Positions 1-6,058 of a DNA stretch of 19,210 nt are shown here, piece by piece. The notes beneath the pieces are model-generated. The model made no database searches and was not told the origin of the DNA. It saw only the letters and a program-made list of their open reading frames with translations. The position numbers and the translations under genes were made by a program. How positions within the stretch are numbered: the first letter of the stretch is position 1; every line of letters starts with the position of its first letter. The DNA lies in assembly GCA_009911175.1 (NCBI GenBank), contig QXWX01000114.1, forward strand, positions 1-19,210, read 5' to 3'. The DNA comes from Lachnospiraceae bacterium. GTDB taxonomy: Bacteria; Bacillota_A; Clostridia; Lachnospirales; Lachnospiraceae.

Positions 1-189
1 AATCGTCAGGCTCAATGTTTATGCCCAAAATCAAAATACATCGTTCTATTTTTATGTTTTGAGAAAGCAATAACATAGCCTGTCTGCCTTGTGAACGGCT
101 CTTTGAAAAAGTAAGGTAAAAGTAAGGACGTGGGAGCGTAGATGTCAGATTGATGTTGTACCATAGAAATATCGAAAGGAGATGTTTGT
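1..189. other. Non-coding left edge / leader of the LanFEG operon
   Basis: I find no convincing gene here. The stretch is AT-rich up to about position 75 and then carries an 11-bp-period tandem repeat (107-127) and the ribosome binding site AAAGGAG (175-181) for the ATPase gene at 190. No promoter with both consensus boxes is evident, which would fit an activator-dependent promoter driven from the repeat. What lies upstream is outside the window. Confidence 0.5.
107..127 (+). promoter_or_regulatory. Tandem direct repeat, candidate response-regulator site
   Basis: AAAAGTAAGG occurs at 107-116 and again, identically, at 118-127, so the period is 11 bp, about one helical turn. It lies 63 bp before the start of the LanF-type gene. 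OmpR-family regulators, which control LanFEG operons in known systems, bind direct repeats with this spacing. The role is inferred; a chance duplication in A-rich DNA remains possible. Confidence 0.45.
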
Positions 190-954
190 ATGGACTACAT
201 TATTACAACAGAACAGTTGACGAAAAAATACAAAAACTTTACTTCCGTCAACAATGTTTCGCTTCACATTCAAAAAGGCAGTATTTATGGTTTCTTAGGT
301 CCCAACGGCGCTGGCAAATCTACGACTATGAAAATGCTGTTGGGACTGACCGCTCCCACAAAGGGCAGCTTTACCATTGACGGAAAGCACTTTCCCGATG
401 ACCGGATTGCCATTCTCAAAGAGATTGGTTCATTCATTGAATCACCTTCTTTTTATGCAAATCTGACCGGCCGGGAAAATCTTGACATCATCCGCAGAAT
501 TTTGGGGCTGCCGAAAGATGCCGTTGAGGATGCATTGGATTTGGTTGGCCTGACCGAATTTGGTGGACGGCTGGCAAAGAAATATTCGCTGGGTATGAAA
601 CAGCGTCTGGGGCTTGCCGGAGCACTGTTGGGGAGGCCACCGATCCTGATTCTGGACGAACCGACGAACGGCCTCGACCCCTCCGGTATCCATGAAATCC
701 GAAATCTGGTAAAGTCTCTGCCTGACCTGTATGACTGTACGGTTCTGATTTCGTCTCACATGCTGTCAGAAATTGAGCTGATGGCAGATGACATCGGTAT
801 CCTCAATCATGGACGGCTGCTGTTTGAGGGCAGTTTAGACGATCTGCGTCAGAGAGCTTTGCATTCTGGATTTGCAGCGGATAATCTGGAAGATATGTTT
901 CTCTCTATGGTGGAAAAGGATAACGCCGTCAGAAAGCAGAGGGCAGACTTATGA
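190..954 (+). CDS. Lantibiotic-immunity ABC transporter, ATP-binding subunit (LanF type)
   Basis: Cytoplasmic ATPase expected to power export of, or protection from, a lantibiotic or similar membrane peptide, working with the two permeases that follow. Its 254 residues contain a complete nucleotide-binding domain: Walker A GPNGAGKST (37-45, K43), signature SLGMKQR (about 133-139), Walker B ending D156-E157, and the H-loop H190. The Q-loop glutamine is replaced by Glu (E84 in FIESPSFY), the 'E-loop' known from LanF/BcrA immunity ATPases, which makes this more specific than a generic ABC call. The start is ATG 190, 8 nt after AAAGGAG (175-181). The stop overlaps the next start (ATGA, 951-954), indicating translational coupling. 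Symbols such as lanF, mutF or epiF are family labels, so none is assigned. Confidence 0.9.
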   Translation: MDYIITTEQLTKKYKNFTSVNNVSLHIQKGSIYGFLGPNGAGKSTTMKMLLGLTAPTKGSFTIDGKHFPDDRIAILKEIGSFIESPSFYANLTGRENLDIIRRILGLPKDAVEDALDLVGLTEFGGRLAKKYSLGMKQRLGLAGALLGRPPILILDEPTNGLDPSGIHEIRNLVKSLPDLYDCTVLISSHMLSEIELMADDIGILNHGRLLFEGSLDDLRQRALHSGFAADNLEDMFLSMVEKDNAVRKQRADL

Positions 955-1676
955 ACGCACTTGGGATCGAACTTCGGAAAGAGAAAAGAACCGGCGTCAT
1001 CTCCGTATTGCTGGCCGTAGGCATTTTAGGAGCTGCATACGCATTTGTCAACTTTATTGTGCGGAAAGATACGCTTTTGAACCTGCCGCTGGCTCCTATG
1101 GATGTTCTGCTGACACAGCTTTATGGCATGATTGTGGTTCTGAATATGTTTGGGATCGTAGTCGCTTCCTGCATGGCTTACAACATGGAGTTTAAGGGAA
1201 ACGCGGTCAAAAAAATGTATATGCTGCCTATGAGCGTTCCGGGGATGTACCTTTGCAAATTTCTGATCCTGACCTTTATGCTTTTGGCAGCGATAATTCT
1301 GCAGAATCTTGCGCTTGCCCAAATCGGGATGACAGACCTGCCGCAGGGTTCATTTGAAATGATGACGGTGATTCGTTTTGCGGCATATTCGTTTATTACC
1401 GCTATGCCGGTACTGGCCTTTATGCTGCTGATTTCCTCACGGTTTGAAAACATGTGGGTTCCCCTCGGCGTTGGTGTTGCGGGATTTTTAAGTGGTATGG
1501 CGCTGGCAAATTCGGATATGGATATTCTGATGGCACACCCTTTTGTTGTGATGCTGAAACCGGCGGTTGCAATGAGCGCACAGCCGGATGGGACCGTTAT
1601 CATTGCTTCTCTGATTGAAACACTTTTGTTTCTTGCCATCGGCCTATGGATGGCAAAAAATCTTCGTTATGAATAG
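951..1676 (+). CDS. Lantibiotic-immunity ABC permease, LanE/MutE-EpiE type
   Basis: Integral membrane subunit of the immunity transporter, 241 aa, the usual size for LanE proteins (about 240-250). It opens with a short cytoplasmic segment beginning MNALGIELRKEKRTG. About six hydrophobic segments follow, including VISVLLAVGILGAAYAFV and a C-terminal helix ending just before the basic tail at the stop. It overlaps the ATPase by 4 bp and is followed by the second permease 14 nt later, so F-E-G are one operon. The E-versus-G assignment rests on gene order and length, because the two permease families are weakly conserved. Confidence 0.8.
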   Translation: MNALGIELRKEKRTGVISVLLAVGILGAAYAFVNFIVRKDTLLNLPLAPMDVLLTQLYGMIVVLNMFGIVVASCMAYNMEFKGNAVKKMYMLPMSVPGMYLCKFLILTFMLLAAIILQNLALAQIGMTDLPQGSFEMMTVIRFAAYSFITAMPVLAFMLLISSRFENMWVPLGVGVAGFLSGMALANSDMDILMAHPFVVMLKPAVAMSAQPDGTVIIASLIETLLFLAIGLWMAKNLRYE

Positions 1677-1690
1677 GAGGGATGACTGAA

Positions 1691-2455
1691 ATGAGTTTTT
1701 TGGAATTACTCAAAATCGAGTTTATGAAAGTGAAACGATCCAAAATCGTGCCCCTGATCTTTATTGCCCCGCTGTTGGTGGTCGCTTCCGGGATCGCGAA
1801 TCTGAGCAGTTATTTCACGCCGGAATATACAAATGCGTGGCCTGCGATGTTTATTCAAAGCGCTTTGGTTTACGCTTACTATCTGCTTCCGTTCAGCATG
1901 ATCGTGGTCTGTGTGATGATTGCGGGACGGGAAACGGGAAACAATGGCATCCTGAAAATGCTGGCCTTACCGGTCAGCCGGCATATGCTTTCTATCGCCA
2001 AATTCTGTGTGCTGGTGTTTTACCTGTTCATGGAAATGGTTGTATTCCTTGTAGTATTCGTAACAGCAGGGCTGTACGCCACGCACACGATGGGGATTAC
2101 GGAAACATTGCCCGTTCTTTATTTACTGAAATGGTGTGTTGGTTTATTCCTTACCATGCTGCCCTGTGTAGCGATGATGTGGGCGATTACCGTATTGTTT
2201 GAAAAACCGCTTCTTTCCGTGGGAATGAACCTGCTCCTTGTAATTCCCGGCGTTCTGGCAGCGAATACGCCGCTTTGGATTGCATACCCGTATTGTTACA
2301 GCGGTTATCTGGTGTCCTGCTCACTTCATGACTTTACAGCAGAATCCTCCGGTACTGCGTTTTCGTATTTTCCGTTCCTGCCCTGTGCGATATTGATGTT
2401 TAGCCTGGTATTCGCCCTGGCAGTCACACAATTTGGTAAAAAAGAAATGAGGTAA
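1691..2455 (+). CDS. Lantibiotic-immunity ABC permease, LanG/MutG type
   Basis: Second membrane subunit, 254 aa from the chosen start. The N-terminus, beginning MSFLELLKIEFMKVKRSKIV, is the amphipathic and basic entry typical of LanG/BcrB-like ABC-2 permeases. About six transmembrane segments follow, for example KIVPLIFIAPLLVVASGIA and the terminal ILMFSLVFALAV. An in-frame ATG at 1682 abuts the AGGAGGG ribosome binding site (1675-1681) with no spacing, whereas ATG 1691 sits 9 nt away, so I take 1691. The small gene at 2461 starts 5 nt after the stop and is probably co-transcribed. With LanF and LanE it should form the complete transporter. Confidence 0.8.
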   Translation: MSFLELLKIEFMKVKRSKIVPLIFIAPLLVVASGIANLSSYFTPEYTNAWPAMFIQSALVYAYYLLPFSMIVVCVMIAGRETGNNGILKMLALPVSRHMLSIAKFCVLVFYLFMEMVVFLVVFVTAGLYATHTMGITETLPVLYLLKWCVGLFLTMLPCVAMMWAITVLFEKPLLSVGMNLLLVIPGVLAANTPLWIAYPYCYSGYLVSCSLHDFTAESSGTAFSYFPFLPCAILMFSLVFALAVTQFGKKEMR

Positions 2456-2460
2456 AAACT

Positions 2461-2757
2461 ATGAAAAATAAGAAAATGAAATCTTTAAGCATGGTGGCGC
2501 TCATTGTGAGTGCCCTGCCTGCAGCAGCACTGATTCCTGCTTTTTTTAAAATTACCCTGTCGGATGGGGTGCGTACCGTATGGGCTGGCTCAAATATTAT
2601 TTTTGTCTTGCTGGGGCTGCTTCTGTCGGTGGTCTGTGTACGAAACAAAGAAAGCCGCAGTACCGTAAATATCATTTCTATGGTGGTTAGTGTCCTGTGG
2701 ATTCTGATGATGGCGGGGATTGTTGTTCTTGCCCTGTTTATCAATTTTGTTCAGTAA
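2461..2757 (+). CDS. Small three-helix membrane protein of the LanFEG operon, unknown function
   Basis: A 98-aa protein I do not recognise. It has a basic N-terminus (MKNKKMK) and three hydrophobic stretches, at about 9-29, 42-59 and 69-94, joined by short polar loops (ITLSDGVRTVW, RNKESRSTVN). It begins 5 nt after the LanG-type stop with GAGG just upstream, so it is almost certainly the last gene of the operon. There is no lipobox or catalytic motif. It could be an accessory immunity or transporter-stabilising protein, but that rests on position alone; it is not a LanI-type lipoprotein by sequence. Confidence 0.6.
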   Translation: MKNKKMKSLSMVALIVSALPAAALIPAFFKITLSDGVRTVWAGSNIIFVLLGLLLSVVCVRNKESRSTVNIISMVVSVLWILMMAGIVVLALFINFVQ

Positions 2758-2793
2758 GAGAGGTATCAGAAATTATTTTTGCATAAGTACGAA

Positions 2794-2818
2794 AGGCGGC
2801 AGAGGAATCTTGCCGCCT
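2794..2818 (+). terminator. GC-rich hairpin after the LanFEG operon, possible terminator
   Basis: AGGCGGCA (2794-2801) and TGCCGCCT (2811-2818) form a perfect 8-bp stem with a 9-nt loop, 37 nt after the last LanFEG-operon gene. The sequence after it, AAAAATTTCTC, lacks a clean run of T, so it is a weak intrinsic terminator at best. It may instead be a 3'-end-stabilising hairpin. Confidence 0.5.
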
Positions 2819-2838
2819 AAAAATTTCTCAAAAATATC

Positions 2839-2869
2839 TTGCTTGTTACGTCGCGTAATGATTTATAAT
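2839..2869 (+). promoter_or_regulatory. MerR-type promoter with dyad operator in a 19-bp spacer
   Basis: The -35 element TTGCTT (2839-2844) and a perfect -10 TATAAT (2864-2869) are separated by 19 bp. Inside the spacer lies the perfect dyad TTACG-tcg-CGTAA (2846-2858). The over-long spacer with a central palindrome is the hallmark of promoters that MerR-family proteins activate by untwisting DNA. It immediately precedes a MerR-family gene, so autoregulation of that gene and its two transporter genes is the natural reading. Confidence 0.8.
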
Positions 2870-2891
2870 ACGTTTCAGGAGGTAAAGGACT

Positions 2892-3689
2892 ATGTCAAAA
2901 TACAGGGCAATTCCAGACGGATATATGACAGTTGGTGAAGTTGCGAAGAAAGTAGGAACAACTGTCCGAACTTTGCAATATTACGACAAAGAGGGATTAC
3001 TCTCTCCATCAGCAGAAAGTGAGGGCGGGCGCAGGCTTTATACGGATAAAGATTTAGTTATACTTCATCAGATTTTGTCCTTGAAATCATTAGGATTTTC
3101 TTTGAATGATATAAAGCAACGCTTAATTCCTTTAGAAACACCGACTGATGTAGCAACTGCCCTTACCAAACAGGCAGATAGCATACAAGAGAAAATAGAA
3201 CAGCTAACAGCTTCTTTGACAGCAATCAAACAGTTAAAGACAGAAGTGTTACAAATGCGGACAGTCAATTTTAAGAAATATGCAGATATTATTGTCAATC
3301 TGCAAATAAAAAATGACTCTTACTATCTTATTAAGCGTTTCGATGACGATATGCTTGACCATATACGTAATCAATTCGACAGAGAAAGTGGTTTAGATTT
3401 TATGGACAGATTTAATCGTTTGAGCGATGAAATTGTACAATTGCAAAAGGAAAATGTACTCCCCGAAAGTGAAAAGTGTCAGCAGATTGTAAAAGAATAT
3501 TGGGGCCTGATTATGGAATTTACAAATGGCGATATGAGTATGCTGCCGAAATTGATGGAAATAGGAAATATTGATACTGCTGCAAATGCCTGGGAAGAAA
3601 GACAAAAAATTGTAAACGACTATTTAGAGCCAGCTTTGCAAGTTTACTTTTCAAAACTCGGAGTAAATCCGTTTGAGGAGGTGGAATGA
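2892..3689 (+). CDS. MerR-family transcriptional regulator with TipAS-like ligand domain
   Basis: Ligand-sensing transcription factor of 265 aa. Residues about 12-80 are a MerR winged helix (YMTVGEVAKKVG, then VRTLQYYDKEGLL, then GGRRLYTDKDL). Residues about 80-125 form the dimerising coiled coil. About 140-262 resemble the TipAS antibiotic-recognition fold (IVKEYWGLIMEF, then a C-terminal helix ending in LEPALQVYFSKLG). TipAS-type domains bind thiopeptides and other bulky antibiotics. The start at 2892 has AGGAGG (2877-2882) 9 nt upstream. It is translationally coupled to the ABC ATPase (ATGA, 3686-3689), so it probably controls that transporter through the operator at 2839-2869. The gene looks intact, unlike its partners. 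The ligand is unknown. Confidence 0.85.
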   Translation: MSKYRAIPDGYMTVGEVAKKVGTTVRTLQYYDKEGLLSPSAESEGGRRLYTDKDLVILHQILSLKSLGFSLNDIKQRLIPLETPTDVATALTKQADSIQEKIEQLTASLTAIKQLKTEVLQMRTVNFKKYADIIVNLQIKNDSYYLIKRFDDDMLDHIRNQFDRESGLDFMDRFNRLSDEIVQLQKENVLPESEKCQQIVKEYWGLIMEFTNGDMSMLPKLMEIGNIDTAANAWEERQKIVNDYLEPALQVYFSKLGVNPFEEVE

Positions 3690-4504
3690 TGAACCGTGCA
3701 ATACAAGTTAGTGAGTTAAGGAAAAGCTATGGCAGCCATATTGTTCTTAAGGGACTTAATTTTCAAATCGAAAAAGGAGAAGTATTTTCTCTGCTTGGCG
3801 TAAATGGAGCAGGAGAAACGACATCTCTGGAATGTATCGAGGGTTTGAAGAAATACGACAGCGGTACAATTATCGTAAATGGGAAAATGGGTATCCAGCT
3901 GCAATCATCATCTTTGCCCGTTCACATCAAACCTATGGAGGCTATAAAGCTGTTTGCAAAATGGAATAGGACAGAGATTGACTACTCTATGCTTCATACT
4001 CTTGGTATCAAAGAAATTGAGAAAAAGCAGTATGCCAGGCTGTCCACAGGGCAAAAAAGGCGTCTGCATCTTGCCCTTGCGCTTATCAGCAATCCAGATA
4101 TTATTTTCCTCGATGAGCCGACCGCGGGGCTAGATGCCCTGGGCAGACTTTCACTTCATGAGCAAATCCGAAAGCTCAAATCACAAGGAAAAACAATTGT
4201 TTTGGCAAGCCATGATATGGCGGAGGTAGAAGCCTTATGTGACCGTATTGCCATTTTAAATCACGGAAATATTGTTTTTTGCGGCACAGCTTCGGAACTT
4301 ACAGACAAGGTTGGGAAAAAATATTTTATCCATATCAAAACACAGCAAGGGGAGAGGACTTTTGAAACGGACAATATAGAAGATAGTTTGATTGCTCTGC
4401 TTGGTGAGTTGAAAGAAAAGGGAACCCATGTGATAGATATTAAACTTGACTGTGGCACACTGGAACAGCATTTTATGGAAATGACAAGGAGGGGATCAGA
4501 ATGA
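3686..4504 (+). CDS. ABC transporter ATP-binding protein with defective Walker A (K44E)
   Basis: A 272-aa ATPase of the ABC-2 drug/antibiotic exporter class (about 215-residue domain plus a C-terminal extension). It has Q-loop Q73, signature LSTGQKRR (119-126), Walker B ending D143-E144 and H-loop H176. Walker A, however, reads GVNGAGETT (38-46): the lysine that holds the ATP phosphates is Glu, from codon GAA at 3815-3817, one base from AAA. Known Walker A lysine substitutions abolish or cripple ATP hydrolysis, so this copy is probably inactive unless the base is a sequencing error. ATG 3686 overlaps the MerR stop; ATG 3689 has better spacing from GAGGAGG (3675-3681) and may be the true start. 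It overlaps the permease by 4 bp. Confidence 0.85.
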   Translation: MMNRAIQVSELRKSYGSHIVLKGLNFQIEKGEVFSLLGVNGAGETTSLECIEGLKKYDSGTIIVNGKMGIQLQSSSLPVHIKPMEAIKLFAKWNRTEIDYSMLHTLGIKEIEKKQYARLSTGQKRRLHLALALISNPDIIFLDEPTAGLDALGRLSLHEQIRKLKSQGKTIVLASHDMAEVEALCDRIAILNHGNIVFCGTASELTDKVGKKYFIHIKTQQGERTFETDNIEDSLIALLGELKEKGTHVIDIKLDCGTLEQHFMEMTRRGSE

Positions 4505-5013
4505 GTGGGTTTTTATACGGCGTTGCGTTACAGTGGAAATTGGATATACGAAGCAAATCCTTGTTAGTCACCTGCTATGTCATTCCGCTTATATTTTTTC
4601 TTCTTATGGGCGGTATTTTCACTTCTGTTATGCCCGATATGAGATGTACGCTCATCCAATCTATGGTTGTAATGAGTGTTTCAATGGGGGCGTTTATTGG
4701 ATTGCCACCATCGCTGATTGAAACATATGGAAGCGATATAAACAAAGTTTATAAAACAAACGGAGTGCCTGTCTATTTAGGTCTTGTTACAATGTTTCTT
4801 TCCGCATTTATACATTTGATGATTTCCTGTGCTGTGATAGTGCTGCTGGCTCCCGTGCTATTTGAAGCAGTTTTACCAGCACAACTTCCGATTTTCTTTT
4901 TTGCACTTGCCATATACATTATTGTGTCATTAAGCATTGGAAGTATTTTAGGATTGATTATAAAAAAAGATGCCTGCCTTTTTTGCTTCATGTCTGTATA
5001 CGGGCAGGAATAA
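4501..5013 (+). pseudogene. ABC-2 type permease, C-terminally truncated
   Basis: Membrane partner of the preceding ATPase, but only 170 aa where family members are about 230-250. It has four hydrophobic segments (about 19-43, 56-75, 90-122, 128-156). It reaches the motif ILGLIIKK, after which relatives continue with two further helices. Here it diverges into an unrelated, Cys-rich tail ending MSVYGQE and stops. Nothing like the missing helices appears in any frame before the antitoxin promoter at 5083. I read this as a recombination or deletion junction near 4965-4990 that removed the 3' end. With the Walker A change next door, this transporter is very likely non-functional. Confidence 0.75.
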
Positions 5014-5082
5014 GAAACGGATGGATATTATTTGAAATTGTTGTCAGTGTGGGGCGTGGAGAGCACCCGAAGCTTTTTCTGC

Positions 5083-5111
5083 TTTACAATGTAATGACAA
5101 TGTTGTATAAT
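5083..5111 (+). promoter_or_regulatory. Strong sigma-A-type promoter of the antitoxin/Fic pair, with repeats
   Basis: TTTACA (5083-5088), a 17-bp spacer and a perfect TATAAT (5106-5111). Transcription would begin near 5118, almost at the AGGAGGG ribosome binding site, giving a very short leader. ACAATG occurs at 5086-5091 and 5097-5102 (11 bp apart), and TACAA (5085-5089) is inverted as TTGTA (5103-5107). These overlap the core promoter, where an autorepressing antitoxin would be expected to bind. The operator role is inferred. Confidence 0.75.
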
Positions 5112-5130
5112 GGCTGTAGGAGGGATGATT

Positions 5131-5457
5131 ATGGCAAACACATCATTACTGCAGGTGCGGACTTCTGCAGAGGATAAGGAAAAGGCATCCGCGATACTGG
5201 AAAAGCTGGGGACGAACCTGTCAGCAGTTGTAAATATGCTCATCAAGCAGATAATTATCACGGAAGGGATTCCGTTTGAGGTAAAGATGGGCCGTCCTGT
5301 GTATTCGGCAGAAGAGGCGGTAGACGAAGTGAGGGCGACAATGGCGTTTGAAAACATGGATCTGACAAAAGAGGATGTCCGGATGCTGTATGCTTATAAG
5401 AATGGTGATGTTTCGGGTGATGACCTGCGCCGGGAAATTCTGGGAGGTGCAAAGTAG
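5131..5457 (+). CDS. RelB/DinJ-family antitoxin
   Basis: A 108-aa antitoxin. The N-terminal ribbon-helix-helix region (about 4-50: LLQVRTSAEDKEKASAILEK, later AVVNMLIKQIIITEGIPFEV) is characteristic of RelB/DinJ proteins, which bind their own promoter as dimers. The C-terminal part is acidic and would contact the toxin. The start is ATG 5131, with AGGAGGG 6 nt upstream; an in-frame ATG at 5110 lies inside the -10 box and is rejected. It is followed 3 nt after its stop by a Fic protein fragment instead of the RelE/YafQ-type toxin usual for this antitoxin family. It appears intact and has an excellent promoter. Confidence 0.85.
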   Translation: MANTSLLQVRTSAEDKEKASAILEKLGTNLSAVVNMLIKQIIITEGIPFEVKMGRPVYSAEEAVDEVRATMAFENMDLTKEDVRMLYAYKNGDVSGDDLRREILGGAK

Positions 5458-5460
5458 CGT

Positions 5461-5844
5461 ATGCCGGATGAGTTATACTGCTACCTTGATATTGCAAAGG
5501 GGAATATGTTCTGCAATGCCATGTTTCTTTTCGGGCAGGCGGAGGAGATTTTTGGGAAGCTGAAAGCGGAGAATTATCTGCATGGGCTGGAAGAGGATGG
5601 CTTTGCCATCCGGTTGGCATATTATTTTTCAGAAATCAATGCCCTGCATCCGTTCCGGGAAGGCAACGGCCGGAGCCAGAGGGAATTCATCCGCTGCCTG
5701 GCGCTGCATAATGGATATGTGATAAATTTCGTGAATGCGGACAAAGATGAAATGCTGGAGGCGAGCAGGGAGACTTTCCTCTGTGAGTATGGAGCAATGG
5801 AGAGACTGTTCAGAAAATGCCTCAAAAAACAAGTAATAACATGA
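5461..5844 (+). pseudogene. Fic/Doc-family AMP-transferase-like protein with internal deletion
   Basis: Fic proteins transfer AMP or other phosphate-containing groups to target proteins and often act as toxins. This 127-aa frame keeps the full catalytic signature HPFREGNGRSQR (63-74; H63, E67, N69, R71) and the preceding flap region (AKGNMFCNAMF). Normal relatives have about 190-200 residues. Here the first eight (MPDELYCY, a typical Fic N-terminus) run straight into DIAKGNMFCN, so about 60 residues containing the early helices appear to be missing, in frame, near codon 9. The active-site loop survives, but the fold core is incomplete, so activity is doubtful. The ribosome binding site GGGAGG (5442-5447) is rather far (13 nt). 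It is probably a former toxin paired with the upstream antitoxin. Confidence 0.8.
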
Positions 5845-5862
5845 AATATCAGTGAAATGTAA

Positions 5863-5933
5863 AGACCGCCGCTAGGTTTTGCGGTTCATGCCTAATCTTG
5901 GGCAAGAACCTTCATTGCCATATGCGGCGGTCT
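5863..5933. repeat. 71-bp nested palindrome (possible MITE-like element or structured RNA)
   Basis: The outer arms AGACCGCCGC (5863-5872) and GCGGCGGTCT (5924-5933) are a perfect 10-bp inverted repeat. Nested inside, GGTTC-a-TGCC (5883-5892) pairs with GGCA-a-GAACC (5901-5910) around an 8-nt loop, leaving one internal A/A mismatch. It lies 18 bp after the Fic stop, between convergent genes. No run of T follows the outer stem, so a simple terminator is unlikely. A short frame crosses it but I would not call it a gene. I cannot name the family. Confidence 0.65.
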
Positions 5934-6058
5934 CGTATGTGTATATCAAGTTCCGTTATTACTGGGAAGTGGTACGGCAATCATTTTTCTTGGCAGGCTT
6001 CCCTTTGAAGCGAGGTAATACGATTTACCAGTTACAAGGAGAAAGGGATTGGTCTATT
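5934..6058. other. Intergenic stretch between palindrome and kinase 3' end
   Basis: A plus-strand frame entering from the palindrome stays open through here and into the antisense of the kinase gene, but it has no ribosome binding site and no recognisable domain. I see no terminator for either converging transcript. It may be a remnant of something displaced by recombination, but nothing in it supports a specific call. Confidence 0.3.

Noticed and set aside
4971..5031. Possible terminator or hairpin after the truncated permease (CCTGCC ... GGCAGG).
   Set aside because: Only a 6-bp stem with a loop of about 25 nt and no T-run after it; it is not stable enough to call.
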